A stretch of DNA of 64,000 nt from Streptomyces sp. SLBN-118 (GCF_006715635.1 NZ_VFNP01000001.1:3162001-3226000), one strand, 5' to 3'. Positions 8,603 through 18,779 are shown, counted from the first letter of the stretch. The notes: generated by a model from the letters alone, not told the origin. Numbers and translations: made by a program.

Positions 8603-9493
8603 TCAGCGGGGTGCGGCGAGGGCGAGCTGATGCAGCGTGGCGGCGACCGCCGGCACCTGAGCCAGGTCCGGCAGCGTGAGCGCGACGATCTCGCGCCTCA
8701 GGGGAGGCTCCACGGTCACGGTGCGTGCACCCTTGGGCCGTACGGACTCCATCGCGAGTTCGGGCAGCACCGCCACGCCCAGACCCGCGCCCACCAGGCC
8801 GATCACGGCCGGATAGTCATCGGTGGCGAAGTCGATCCGGGGCGTGAATCCGGCCTCCTCACAGACCTCGACGAGCTGCCGGCGACAGCGGGGGCAGCCC
8901 GCGATCCAGGGCTCGTCGGCAAGGTCGGCGATGGTCACAGAACCGGCACCGGCCAGCCGGTGGCCCGTGGGGACAAGGCCGACAAGGCGATCGGCGAGCA
9001 GGGGGCGGACGACGAGGTCGTCCCATTCCGCGGCCGCGGAGCCGTACCGGAAGGCGAGCGCCACATCGCAGTCGCCCTCGCGCAGCATCTGAACCGAACG
9101 CGGCGGCTCCGCCTCGACGAGCGAGACCCGGGTGCCGGGATGGGCCGCTCGCAGCGCCGCGAGCGCGGCCGGTACGAGCGTGGAACTGCCGCTCGGGAAC
9201 GACACGAGCCGTACCCGCCCCGCCCGCAGACCCACGATGGCGGCGATCTCCTCCTCTGCGGCGGTCAGCCCGGCGAGGATGCCGGAGGCGTGGCGTACGA
9301 GAACGTCACCCGCCTGGGTCAGCCGCATCTCGCGCCCCGTACGGACCAGCAGCGGGGTGCCCGCGCTTGCTTCGAGTGCCTTCATCTGCTGGCTGACCGC
9401 CGGCTGGGTGCACCCCAGCCGACGCGCGGCCGCGGAGAACGAGCCGGTGGCGGCCACGGCGCGCAGCACTCTCAGATGACGGGCTTCGATCAC
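8603..9493 (-). CDS. LysR-family transcriptional regulator
   Basis: 296 aa. The N-terminal winged helix-turn-helix includes GSFSAAARRLGCTQPAVSQQ (about residues 17-36), and the rest is a periplasmic-binding-like effector domain of normal length. The GTG start at 9493 begins where LysR proteins usually begin (VIEARHLRVLRAVA). There is no spaced Shine-Dalgarno, but a TATATT box ends 6 nt before it, suggesting a leaderless message. Divergent from the MOSC gene (79 bp between starts), which it may control. The effector is unknown. Confidence 0.9.
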   Translation of the reverse strand: MIEARHLRVLRAVAATGSFSAAARRLGCTQPAVSQQMKALEASAGTPLLVRTGREMRLTQAGDVLVRHASGILAGLTAAEEEIAAIVGLRAGRVRLVSFPSGSSTLVPAALAALRAAHPGTRVSLVEAEPPRSVQMLREGDCDVALAFRYGSAAAEWDDLVVRPLLADRLVGLVPTGHRLAGAGSVTIADLADEPWIAGCPRCRRQLVEVCEEAGFTPRIDFATDDYPAVIGLVGAGLGVAVLPELAMESVRPKGARTVTVEPPLRREIVALTLPDLAQVPAVAATLHQLALAAPR

Positions 9494-9536
9494 CCCTTGA
9501 ATATAAGGGTGGCTTGGAGAGGATCCTTCCTTTCGA

Positions 9537-9565
9537 TTGGATCCTTTGGGAGCGGGAGTTAGCGT
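9537..9565 (+). promoter_or_regulatory. Leaderless-type promoter of the MOSC gene
   Basis: TTGGAT, a 17-nt spacer and TAGCGT end 7 nt before the ATG at 9573. The -10 fits TANNNT. It overlaps the control region of the divergent LysR gene, whose own TATATT box (complement of 9500-9505) ends 6 nt before its GTG. Confidence 0.55.
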
Positions 9566-9572
9566 GTCGTCC

Positions 9573-10241
9573 ATGAAGCTTCTGACCGTGAATGTGGGCC
9601 GGCCGAAGACCGTCGAGTACACCGACGCGGCGGGCGGCGCGACCGGCATCGACAAACAGCCGGTGGATGGGGTCGTCCGGGTGAGCGACCCCGGTCCCAA
9701 GGGCCAGGGCGCCGGCGGTGTCGCGGGGGACGCGGTCTGCGATCTGCGCCACCACGGCGGCACCGACCAGGCGGTGTACGCGTTCGCGCGTGAGGATCTC
9801 GACTTCTGGGAGCGGGAGTTGGGGCGGCCCCTGGGCAGTGGCGCGTTCGGGGAGAACCTCACCACGAGCGGGCTCGACGTGAGCGGGGCGAAGATCGGCG
9901 AGCGCTGGCGGATCGGCGACGAGCTGGTGCTCGAAGTGACGAGCGGCCGCATTCCGTGCCGTACGTTCGCAAGCTGGCTGGGTGAGAAGGGCTGGGTCAA
10001 GCGCTTCACCCAGCAGGGCGCTCCCGGCGCCTATCTGCGGGTCGTCGAGCCCGGCGGGATCCGCGCGGGCGACCTGATCGAGATCCTTCACCGGCCGGAC
10101 CACGAGGTGACGGTGGAGATGGCCTTCCGCGCCGAGACCACCGAACGGACGCTGCTGCCCAAGGTGCTCGCGGCCGGCGACACGCTCCACCCCGAACTGC
10201 TGAGGACCGCGCGGGAGTACGTCGCCAAGCACGACGCGTAG
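9573..10241 (+). CDS. MOSC domain protein (YiiM-like)
   Basis: 222 aa. A MOSC domain covers about residues 30-180, with HHGGTDQAVYAF, GENLTT and the conserved cysteine segment SGRIPCRTFASW, as in YiiM. YiiM-type proteins act in molybdenum-cofactor-dependent detoxification of N-hydroxylated compounds; here that is inference from family. ATG at 9573. TTGGAT (9537-9542), 17 nt and TAGCGT (9560-9565) put transcription at or next to the ATG, so the mRNA is probably leaderless. Divergent from the LysR gene. Confidence 0.85.
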   Translation: MKLLTVNVGRPKTVEYTDAAGGATGIDKQPVDGVVRVSDPGPKGQGAGGVAGDAVCDLRHHGGTDQAVYAFAREDLDFWERELGRPLGSGAFGENLTTSGLDVSGAKIGERWRIGDELVLEVTSGRIPCRTFASWLGEKGWVKRFTQQGAPGAYLRVVEPGGIRAGDLIEILHRPDHEVTVEMAFRAETTERTLLPKVLAAGDTLHPELLRTAREYVAKHDA

Positions 10242-10315
10242 CGCCGGTTTCCTGGCGCTGCGGCCCCGGTGGACACGTGCCCCGCGCCCGCACACGGGGC
10301 ACTAACGTGCCGCCT

Positions 10316-11089
10316 ATGACGACTGCACTGATTACGGGAGCGACCGCGGGGATCGGCGCCGCGTTCGCGCGGCGGCTCGCGGCCGACGGACACAACCTGG
10401 TGCTGGTGGCCCGCGACATCAAGCGGCTGGAGGAGCAGGCCACCGAACTGCACGACCGGCACGGCATCGAGGCGGAGGTACTGACCGCCGATCTTTCGCA
10501 GGACGAGGGCATCTCGGCGGTCGAGAAGCGGCTCGCCGACCGCAGGAATCCGGTGGATCTGCTGGTCAACAACGCCGGTTTCGGGAACAAGGGGCGCTTC
10601 CTGGAAGTGTCCATGGCCGACGAGTTGACGATGCTCAAGGTGCACTGCGAGGCGGTGCTGCGGCTCACGTCGGCGGCGACCGGGGCGATGCGCGAGCGCG
10701 GGCGGGGCGGCGTGGTGAATGTGGCGTCGGTGGCAGCGTTCGTGCCGCGCGGTACTTACGGCGCGTCGAAGGCGTGGGTCGTGCAGTTCACGCAGGGCGC
10801 CGCACGGGATCTGGCGGGGTCCGGGGTGCGGCTGATGGCCCTCTGCCCCGGTTTCGTACGTACCGAGTTCCATGAGCGCGCCGGAATGGGCACGGAAAAC
10901 ATCCCCGGGTGGATGTGGCTCGACGCGGACAAGCTGGCGGCGGCCGCGCTGGCGGATCTGGCACGCGGCAAGTCGCTGTCGATTCCGGACCCGCGCTACA
11001 AGGCGCTGATGGGTGTGGTGAAGCTGGCGCCGCGTGGGCTGATCGGCGGGCTTTCGTCCAGGACCGGCCGGAAGTACGGTCCGCAGTAG
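10316..11089 (+). CDS. Short-chain dehydrogenase/reductase (SDR)
   Basis: 257 aa classical SDR. Cofactor motif TGATAGIG near residues 6-13, NNAG around 80, a catalytic Ser in NVASVAAF and YGASK as the Tyr-xxx-Lys pair. Arg in LVARDIKR after the second strand suggests NADP(H) preference (family rule). Substrate unknown. ATG at 10316 follows a TAACGT box by 7 nt with no Shine-Dalgarno, so the message is probably leaderless. A longer in-frame ATG at 10277 is less likely because the SDR fold starts at MTTALITGA. Confidence 0.9.
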   Translation: MTTALITGATAGIGAAFARRLAADGHNLVLVARDIKRLEEQATELHDRHGIEAEVLTADLSQDEGISAVEKRLADRRNPVDLLVNNAGFGNKGRFLEVSMADELTMLKVHCEAVLRLTSAATGAMRERGRGGVVNVASVAAFVPRGTYGASKAWVVQFTQGAARDLAGSGVRLMALCPGFVRTEFHERAGMGTENIPGWMWLDADKLAAAALADLARGKSLSIPDPRYKALMGVVKLAPRGLIGGLSSRTGRKYGPQ

Positions 11090-11115
11090 GGCCCCATGGC
11101 AGGGATGTGGCGGCT

Positions 11116-11142
11116 GCCGTCCGGCCCGCGGATGCGGACGGC
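11116..11142 (+). terminator. Terminator after the SDR gene
   Basis: Arms GCCGTCCG (11116-11123) and CGGACGGC (11135-11142) with an 11-nt loop, 27 bp past the stop codon. It separates the SDR gene from the hydroxyacid dehydrogenase gene. Confidence 0.65.
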
Positions 11143-11267
11143 GGCCTCGTGAGTCGCGACAGATGCCTCCGAAGTCGCGTCGGAAGCGAGCCGTTGTGCG
11201 CTCTTACCCGGAGCCGAGCCGCCCGCCAAGTGACCTCAAGCGACATACAAGGAGCTCGAGTTCCACC

Positions 11268-12290
11268 ATGGACCACGCACAGCGCCCCGCCGTCCTGCTC
11301 GCCATGGGCCCAGGCATCGCCGAGCGCCTGTTCGCCGACCGGCACCGCGACCGCCTCACCACGCTCGCCCGCACCGATCCGCGGCTGATCGCCCATGACC
11401 TGGCCGCCCCCACGCCCGCCGTCGCCGCCGCGCTCGCCGAGGCCGATGTCCTGCTCACCTGCTGGGGCGCCACCCCCTTGACGTCCGAAGTCCTCGAGCG
11501 GGCACCCCGCCTGCGCGCGGTCGTGCACGCTGCGGGCTCCGTCAAGCACCACATCACCGACGCCTGCTGGGAGCGCGGCATCGCGGTCAGCTCGGCCGCC
11601 GCCGCCAATGCCCTCCCCGTCGCCGAGTTCGCGCTCGCCGCGATCCTCTTCGCCGGCAAGCAGGTTCTGCGCTCGGCGCAGCGCTACGAGGAACTGCGCA
11701 CCGGCTACGACTGGTGGCGTGAACTAGACAGCGCGGGGAACTACCGCCGCACGGTGGGTATTGTCGGAGCATCGAGGATCGGCCGCCGCGTCATCGAGCT
11801 GCTGCGTCCCTACGATCTGGAGATCCTGCTCTACGACCCGTACGTCACCGCCGCCGAGGCAGCCGGGCTGGGCGTCGTCCCCACCGGCCTCGACGAGCTG
11901 TGCAGCCGCAGCCTCATCGTCACGATCCACGCCCCGCAGCTCCCGGCCACCCGCCATATGCTCGACGCGCGCCGGCTCGCACTGCTGCCGGACGGGGCGA
12001 CCGTGATCAACACCGCGCGCGGCTCACTGATCGACGAGCAGGCGCTGCTCGCGGAGCTGGTGTCGGGCCGACTGCATGCCGTACTCGACGTCACGGACCC
12101 CGAAGTCCCGCCCGCCGACTCGCCGTTGTACACGCTGCCGAACGTCCTGCTGACGCCACACATCGCGGGCTCCCTGGGCAATGAACTCCACCGACTGGCG
12201 GACCGGGCCCTCGACGAACTGGAGCGTTTCGCGGCCGGACTGCCCTTCGCGGACCCGGTGCGTCCGGAGACCCTGGATCTCTCTGCCTGA
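11268..12290 (+). CDS. D-isomer-specific 2-hydroxyacid dehydrogenase family protein
   Basis: 340 aa. The NAD-binding domain has GIVGASRIGRR (about residues 163-173). The catalytic Arg lies in NTARGSLID and the His in LTPHIAGSLGNE, matching the D-2-hydroxyacid dehydrogenase triad. Substrate cannot be told from sequence. ATG at 11268 with AAGGAG somewhat distant (13 nt). An upstream ATG at 11163 would add 35 Arg/Ser-rich residues unlike the family and is rejected. It stands alone between the SDR and the SnoaL-like gene. Confidence 0.9.
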   Translation: MDHAQRPAVLLAMGPGIAERLFADRHRDRLTTLARTDPRLIAHDLAAPTPAVAAALAEADVLLTCWGATPLTSEVLERAPRLRAVVHAAGSVKHHITDACWERGIAVSSAAAANALPVAEFALAAILFAGKQVLRSAQRYEELRTGYDWWRELDSAGNYRRTVGIVGASRIGRRVIELLRPYDLEILLYDPYVTAAEAAGLGVVPTGLDELCSRSLIVTIHAPQLPATRHMLDARRLALLPDGATVINTARGSLIDEQALLAELVSGRLHAVLDVTDPEVPPADSPLYTLPNVLLTPHIAGSLGNELHRLADRALDELERFAAGLPFADPVRPETLDLSA

Positions 12291-12358
12291 ACCGGCGCCA
12301 TCCCTGAATCTCACTAAACTGGACGTATCCCACCCAAACCGTGGAACCGGGAGACGCG

Positions 12359-13054
12359 ATGAAATTCGTACAGATAATCGACTGCAAGACCGAGCGGTTG
12401 GACGAGATGGACCGGCTCATGGACAAGTGGGTCGCACAGACCAAGGGCAAGCGGACCGCAACGCACAGCTTGATCGGCAAGGACCGCACCGATGGCTCCC
12501 ACCTCGTCGAGATCGTCGAATTTCCTTCGTATGAAGAGGCGATGGCCAACTCCAAGCTTCCCGAGACCGACCAGATCTTCCAGGAGATGGTGGCGCTCTG
12601 CGACGCGATGCCCACCTTCACCGACCTCGACGTGGTCCGCGACGAGCAGTTGAACCAGTCAACTTCCCGCCGGTTCTTCCACGAGATTGCCGTCGGGGGC
12701 AACCTCGACGCCATCGACGAGCTGTTCGCGTCCGACTACGCCGACCACGACATCGCCAAGGAAGAGGAAACCGTGGTCGGGTCCGACGTAATCCGCCGCG
12801 ATGTCAGCCAGTGGAGGGCCGCCTTCGACTTCACCTTCGACCTCGACCGGCAGATCTGCGAGGGCGACGACGTCGTGACCCTGTGGACCTGGACCGGCAC
12901 CCACAAGGGCGAATTCATGGGGATCGCACCCACGGGCAGGCAATGCACGATGACCGGCACCACGATCTTCCGGTTCAAGAACGACAAGATCCAGGAAGGC
13001 TGGTGGCACGAGGACCTCATGGGCCTGATGCGCCAGCTCGGCGCCATCGGCTGA
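12359..13054 (+). CDS. SnoaL-like (ester cyclase family) protein with N-terminal ferredoxin-like domain
   Basis: 231 aa. The first ~95 residues look like a small alpha/beta-barrel monooxygenase-type (dimeric ferredoxin-like) domain. The C-terminal ~130 residues are a SnoaL-like NTF2 fold (RRFFHEIAVGGNLDAIDELFA, then GTHKGEFMGIAPTG and WWHEDLMGLMRQ). SnoaL relatives include polyketide cyclases, but most genomic copies have unknown substrates. ATG at 12359 with GGGAG upstream. No polyketide genes are nearby, so antibiotic cyclisation is unlikely. Confidence 0.75.
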   Translation: MKFVQIIDCKTERLDEMDRLMDKWVAQTKGKRTATHSLIGKDRTDGSHLVEIVEFPSYEEAMANSKLPETDQIFQEMVALCDAMPTFTDLDVVRDEQLNQSTSRRFFHEIAVGGNLDAIDELFASDYADHDIAKEEETVVGSDVIRRDVSQWRAAFDFTFDLDRQICEGDDVVTLWTWTGTHKGEFMGIAPTGRQCTMTGTTIFRFKNDKIQEGWWHEDLMGLMRQLGAIG

Positions 13055-13091
13055 AACCACACGGACGCCGGACGACGCACACCAGAACGGG

Positions 13092-13132
13092 GAAGGCCCC
13101 TGTTGCCGCCAGTGGCGGGAACAGGGGCCTTC
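13092..13132. terminator. Bidirectional terminator between the SnoaL-like gene and groEL1
   Basis: A stem of 13 bp (GAAGGCCCCTGTT and complement), one mismatch and 5 more bp, capped by an AGT loop. It lies between convergent genes. Confidence 0.9.
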
Positions 13133-13152
13133 ACCTCGTACGACGTCACACG

Positions 13153-14799
<1,647 letters not shown>

Positions 14800-14875
14800 T
14801 CAAACGAACTGCGCCCCTGGGCACCCGGCTACATGAGTGCGGGGGCCAGGGGCGCAGATCAAAAACGTGGGTGAA

Positions 14876-15184
14876 TTACTTCTCGACGATCGCGAGCACG
14901 TCGCGAGCCGAGAGGACGAGGTACTCCTCGCCGCTGTACTTCACCTCGGTGCCGCCGTACTTGCTGTACAGCACGACGTCGCCGGTCTTGACGTCGAGCG
15001 GAAGACGCTCGCCGTTCTCGAAGCGGCCCGGGCCCACGGCAAGGACGACGCCCTCCTGGGGCTTCTCCTTCGCGGTGTCCGGGATGACCAGGCCAGAGGC
15101 CGTGGTCTGCTCGGCGTCGAGCGGCTGGACCACAATGCGGTCCTCGAGCGGCTTGATGGCAACCTTGGAGCTGGCGGTCGTCAC
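14876..15184 (-). CDS. groES: Co-chaperonin GroES
   Basis: 102 aa Cpn10. The mobile-loop region lies after [21 protein letters not shown], and [16 protein letters not shown] is typical. GTG start at 15184 with GGAGG at ideal spacing. First gene of the groES-groEL1 operon, preceded by a vegetative promoter overlapped by CIRCE elements. Confidence 0.97.
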   Translation of the reverse strand: MTTASSKVAIKPLEDRIVVQPLDAEQTTASGLVIPDTAKEKPQEGVVLAVGPGRFENGERLPLDVKTGDVVLYSKYGGTEVKYSGEEYLVLSARDVLAIVEK

Positions 15185-15283
15185 GATCCGACCTCCCCCT
15201 TCGGAGATCTCACGGGGTTAACTGTCTGGGGTGGCGACCAGGTGGATCCGTCGTCGCGGGTGCCGGACCTGCCCGTCGCTGTG

Positions 15284-15310
15284 TTGGCACTCTCCAGTGG
15301 GGAGTGCCAG
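15284..15310. promoter_or_regulatory. CIRCE operator, proximal copy
   Basis: TTGGCACTC, 9-nt spacer, GAGTGCCAG. This is a near-consensus HrcA operator overlapping the expected groES transcription start (about 15309). Confidence 0.9.
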
Positions 15311-15315
15311 CCCTG

Positions 15316-15345
15316 AGACTATGACTGCGATTAGCACTCGGTCAA
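15316..15345 (-). promoter_or_regulatory. groES promoter
   Basis: Minus-strand TTGACC (complement of 15340-15345), an 18-nt spacer and TAGTCT (complement of 15316-15321). The -35 box is buried in the distal CIRCE and the start point falls in the proximal CIRCE, so HrcA binding would block polymerase at both ends. Confidence 0.8.
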
Positions 15346-15357
15346 GCGGAGTGCCAA
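15331..15357. promoter_or_regulatory. CIRCE operator, distal copy
   Basis: TTAGCACTC, 9-nt spacer, GAGTGCCAA, one mismatch from the consensus TTAGCACTC-N9-GAGTGCTAA. It contains the groES -35 box. Confidence 0.92.
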
Positions 15358-15442
15358 TTCACCGGTGCGCCGCCGTTCGCTCCCGGTAGGGACAACGCCG
15401 CCGCGGATGCCAGGGTTCCGCCCTCGCGGCTGCGGCGCGGGG

Positions 15443-16096
15443 TCAGATGTAGTCCTCCAGGCGGGCCACCGCGTACCCCTGCTCCTGGATACGGCGCAGC
15501 AGCGGCGCCGTCGCGCTCGCGTCCGCCCGGACGATGTCGCCGGGCCGCAGCCGTTCGCCCTGCGCGTACTCGCGGAACTCCCGGCCGAGCACCAGCGCGC
15601 GGACCCCGCAGTCGGCGGCTGCCCGCAGCGTGTCGGCGTTGTACGCGCCGTGCGGCGGGTGGAACAGGCGGCTCCGGCGCTGCCCGCAGATCTCGGCGCG
15701 CTGCCCCTCGTAGGAGAGCGTGGGGAGATCGGGCCGCCCCTCGGCGGGGAACAGGCTGACCGGCAGCTTCAGTTCGCCCGTTATCCGCACAAACCGCGGA
15801 TCACGCGCCGCGCCCTCGTCGACGGCAAGAAAGACGACCTTGTCGTGGGTCGGCACATGGTCCACGACATACGCCGCCGAGAACCTGTGGGCGGGCGGCT
15901 CGGGCGCGCGGGCGAGCGGTCCGGTCAGTCCCCACCGCTTGCGAGCCGCTGCCGCCGGCGTATCCGCGCCCGGCGTGACCTGCCGCGCGGCCCTGCGCCC
16001 GAGGCGCTCGATCGGGTCGACCGAGTGAGCGCACCCAGCGGTGACAAGCGCACCGGCCGCCAGCAGTCCGGCCAGCAGCCGGTGCGCCGCCCTCAT
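15443..16096 (-). CDS. Degenerate polysaccharide-deacetylase-like lipoprotein
   Basis: 217 aa paralogue of the upstream gene. A lipoprotein signal (MRAAHRLLAG..., lipobox VTAGC, C22) is intact. It aligns with the upstream deacetylase at FLAVDEG versus FLTIDDG, LSYEGQRAEICGQ versus LSYAEQKHEICDQ, FHPPHGAYN versus FRPPYGSYN and the shared end GYAVARLEDYI. About 50 residues are missing, including the segment with the metal-binding HxxxH, and the second Asp is Glu94. It is thus probably not a metal-dependent deacetylase. ATG at 16096 overlaps the upstream stop (ATGA), so translation is coupled. Confidence 0.85.
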   Translation of the reverse strand: MRAAHRLLAGLLAAGALVTAGCAHSVDPIERLGRRAARQVTPGADTPAAAARKRWGLTGPLARAPEPPAHRFSAAYVVDHVPTHDKVVFLAVDEGAARDPRFVRITGELKLPVSLFPAEGRPDLPTLSYEGQRAEICGQRRSRLFHPPHGAYNADTLRAAADCGVRALVLGREFREYAQGERLRPGDIVRADASATAPLLRRIQEQGYAVARLEDYI

Positions 16097-17007
16097 ACGT
16101 AGTCCTCCAGCTTGGCCACGGCGTAGCCCTTGTCGCTGACCGTCTTCATCACCCGCCGGATCATGTCCGGCATGGTGCCCTTCCACGCCCGGTGGCCACG
16201 GAAGTGGGTGAGGATGATGTCGCCGGGGTGCAGGTCCCGGTCCCGCTCCCGCCACTCCATGTGATCGGGAAACGCCTCGGCCGCCCACAGGGGCACGGCC
16301 TTGGTTCCGCACGACTGGGCGACGCGCAGCGTGTCCTTGTTGTAGCTGCCGTACGGCGGGCGGAAGAGCGGGGACCTCTTGCCGTACCGCTTCTCGAGTT
16401 TGGTCTGCTGGTCGCAGATCTCGTGCTTCTGCTCGGCGTACGAAAGGCCGCGCAGATAGGGGTGGTTGAGGGTGTGATTGTGCAGCGAGACGCCTCGGTC
16501 CTGCATCTGCTTGAAGTAGCCGTAGTTGTCGCTGATCAGGTAGTCGCTGAGGAAGGCGCTGTACGGGATCTGAAGATCGCTCATCATCCGCAGAAAGGCG
16601 GGGTCCTTCTCGGCGCCGTCGTCGATGGTCAGGAAGACAATCTTCTCCTTCACCGGCACGGTCGTGAAGACCGGTGGCAAGGACTCGCCTCCCTCGACCT
16701 CGAAGCCCTTGCGGGTGGTGATCTTCGGCTTGACGGCGGGCGGCCGGGGAGCGGCGAGCGGCGTCTTGGCCAGGCCCCACCTCTTGGCGGCGACGGCACG
16801 TGCAGCCTGGGCGCGCTTCACCTTCTCCACGTACGCCGAGAGCGCGCCGTGCTGCTTGGCCTGCTGACCGGGGGCGGGTCGTGAGCCGTCGGAGTCCTCG
16901 GCCGACCCGGCCACACATCCGGAGCCGATAACGGCGACAAGGAGCACGACGAGGGCCATTCTGACCCTCTTTGAATCCTTATATTCGTCTTGTCGTACTG
17001 GCTGCAT
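16093..17007 (-). CDS. Polysaccharide deacetylase family lipoprotein (CE4-type)
   Basis: 304 aa. A basic n-region, a hydrophobic stretch and lipobox GSGC (C31) predict a lipoprotein. A NodB-type domain covers about residues 118-304: TIDDG (D129, D130), the metal-binding H178-xxx-H182 in HNHTLNH, FRPPYG (215-220) and LTH (H268). These are the CE4 metal and catalytic motifs, so it probably N- or O-deacetylates a cell-wall or capsular glycan outside the membrane. I chose ATG at 17007 because it supplies the positively charged n-region; ATG 16959 has a better ribosome site but leaves no basic residues. Divergent from the methyltransferase gene. Confidence 0.88.
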   Translation of the reverse strand: MQPVRQDEYKDSKRVRMALVVLLVAVIGSGCVAGSAEDSDGSRPAPGQQAKQHGALSAYVEKVKRAQAARAVAAKRWGLAKTPLAAPRPPAVKPKITTRKGFEVEGGESLPPVFTTVPVKEKIVFLTIDDGAEKDPAFLRMMSDLQIPYSAFLSDYLISDNYGYFKQMQDRGVSLHNHTLNHPYLRGLSYAEQKHEICDQQTKLEKRYGKRSPLFRPPYGSYNKDTLRVAQSCGTKAVPLWAAEAFPDHMEWRERDRDLHPGDIILTHFRGHRAWKGTMPDMIRRVMKTVSDKGYAVAKLEDYV

Positions 17008-17098
17008 GGCGCTGAATCCTGTCATCAGGAATCCGTACGGCCCGGCCGACACCGCCGCCGCAGGCGCACCATCCCCCGCCTGGCCCACAATGGGCCGC

Positions 17099-18277
17099 GT
17101 GAACGACCTCGATCCCCTCGCCTCCTTCGCCGCACTGCTCACCGAGGAGGGACGGGCCCTGCTCGGCGCCCTGGTCGACTACGACCCGGCGACGGAGCTG
17201 GCCACGGCCACCCGACTGCGCCGCGAGCACCCGGCGGACCTGGTCTCGGCGGCACTCGGGCAGGCGCGGCTGCGGCAGCGCGCGGCAGCGAAGTTCGGGC
17301 CCGAGGACGCACGGCGGATGTTCTTCACACCGAACGGCGTCGAGCAGGCGACCCGCCGCTCCGTCGCCTCGTACCGCGCCGGGCGCTTCGCCTCTCTCGG
17401 CGTGCGCAGCGTGGCGGACCTGTGCAGCGGAATCGGCGGCGACGCCATCGCGCTCGCCCGCGAGGGCATCTCCGTACTGGCAGTGGACCGCGACCCGCTG
17501 ACGGCGCAGGTCGTACGGGCGAACGCCCGGGCGCTGGGGCTGGCCGAGCTGATCGAGGTCCGGTGCGCCGATGTCACGGAGATCGACACGGCGCCGTACG
17601 ACGCGGTGTTCGTGGACCCGGGGCGGCGGGGCGGCAGGGGAAGGATCTTCGACCCCGAGGCCTACTCCCCACCCCTGTCCTGGGCGATCGCCACGGCCCG
17701 CACCCGCCCGCTCGCGGCCCTCAAGATCGCCCCCGGCATTCCGCACGAGGCGATCCCCGAGGACGCCGAGGCGGAGTGGATCTCGGACGGCGGCGACGTG
17801 AAGGAGGCGGTGCTCTGGTTCGGCACCCGGCCCTCCACACTCGGCGCGACCCTGCTGCCGGGCCCGCACTCCCTCACCGGCCGCGGCCTTCCCGACCCCG
17901 GGGTGAGGAAGGTCGGCCGCTATCTGTACGAGCCGGACGGCGCGGTCATCCGTGCGCATCTGGTCGCCGAGGCGGCCGAGCAGCTGGACGGCGGACTGAT
18001 CGACGAGACGATCGCGTACATCACGGCTGACGAGCTCCGCCCGACGCCGTACGCGACCGCGTACGAGATCACCGATGTACTCCACTTCAATCTGAAGAAG
18101 TTGAAGGCGCTGCTGCGTGAACGCGGCGTCGGCGTACTGACGGTGAAGAAACGCGGCTCGGCGGTGGAACCGGAGGAGCTGCGCCGCAAGGTGAAGCCGC
18201 ACGGGCCGAACGCGGCGACGGTGTTCCTGACGCGGGTGGCGGGGGCGCCGACGATGCTGATCGGCCGGCCTGCGTAA
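17099..18277 (+). CDS. Class I SAM-dependent methyltransferase with THUMP-like C-terminal domain
   Basis: 392 aa. SAM-binding motif VADLCSGIGGDAIALAREG (about residues 106-124), acidic residue in VLAVDRD, and DAVFVDPGRRGGRGR as motif IV. The C-terminal ~90 residues resemble the THUMP-like domain found in this actinobacterial family. Substrate is probably RNA (inference). Start taken as GTG at 17099, with CACAAT 7 nt before it resembling a weakened TANNNT box. In-frame ATG at 17090 and 17006 are possible. Divergent from the deacetylase gene, whose start it would overlap if 17006 were used. Confidence 0.82.
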   Translation: MNDLDPLASFAALLTEEGRALLGALVDYDPATELATATRLRREHPADLVSAALGQARLRQRAAAKFGPEDARRMFFTPNGVEQATRRSVASYRAGRFASLGVRSVADLCSGIGGDAIALAREGISVLAVDRDPLTAQVVRANARALGLAELIEVRCADVTEIDTAPYDAVFVDPGRRGGRGRIFDPEAYSPPLSWAIATARTRPLAALKIAPGIPHEAIPEDAEAEWISDGGDVKEAVLWFGTRPSTLGATLLPGPHSLTGRGLPDPGVRKVGRYLYEPDGAVIRAHLVAEAAEQLDGGLIDETIAYITADELRPTPYATAYEITDVLHFNLKKLKALLRERGVGVLTVKKRGSAVEPEELRRKVKPHGPNAATVFLTRVAGAPTMLIGRPA

Positions 18278-18360
18278 TCCAGGTCACCTCCGCATCGTGC
18301 AACTACTCTGCTGTCAGGGCCGGTTGTTAGGCTCCTTTCTGGCCACACGGAGGGGGAGCC

Positions 18361-18750
18361 ATGGTGGATCAAGCCGATCTCGACGTCTCGGACGACGACC
18401 TGACCCGACTCGCCGGGGATCTCGACGACATGCAGCGCCATCTCGACAGCCAGGTGCGCCGGATGGACGCGATCGTCGACCGTATCGAGGCGGGCTGGAA
18501 GGGCGAGGCGGCCAAGGGATATCGGGCGCTGCACCGAGGAGCGGCGGAGGACGCCGTACGGATCCGGGAGATCCTCGTCGTCCTCGAGGAAGCCATGCGG
18601 GCGGGCCGGGACGGCTTCAGCCAGCAGGAACTCGACAACCTCCGGCGGATGCGCAAGGCGCAGAGCCAGGTGGATGTGGAGCACGAGGCGGAGAAGCTCT
18701 CCGATGGAACAGCCCCCCTTGCGCCCACCAGCCGAATACTCGACATCTGA
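18361..18750 (+). CDS. WXG100/ESX-type small protein, first of the toxin locus
   Basis: 129 aa, all-helical. The hallmark W-x-G sits in AGWKGEAAKGYRAL between two helices (about residues 10-45 and 52-110), as in ESAT-6-like secreted partners. ATG at 18361 follows GGAGGGGGAGCC, a very strong ribosome site. First of six closely packed plus-strand genes (18361-22447). WXG100 proteins usually travel as dimers through type VII (ESX) secretion. No ESX machinery is encoded in the window, so export would rely on a distant apparatus. Confidence 0.88.
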   Translation: MVDQADLDVSDDDLTRLAGDLDDMQRHLDSQVRRMDAIVDRIEAGWKGEAAKGYRALHRGAAEDAVRIREILVVLEEAMRAGRDGFSQQELDNLRRMRKAQSQVDVEHEAEKLSDGTAPLAPTSRILDI

Positions 18751-18779
18751 GGGTCGTTACACACACGGGGGATTCACTC

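Noticed and set aside
8603..10009. A 468-codon version of the LysR protein
   Set aside because: The extra N-terminus is antisense to the MOSC gene; LysR proteins start at the winged helix, which begins at 9493.
15443..16918. A 491-codon open frame covering both deacetylase genes
   Set aside because: Only its last 217 codons make sense, starting with a lipoprotein signal at 16096. The upstream part is the wrong frame of the active deacetylase.
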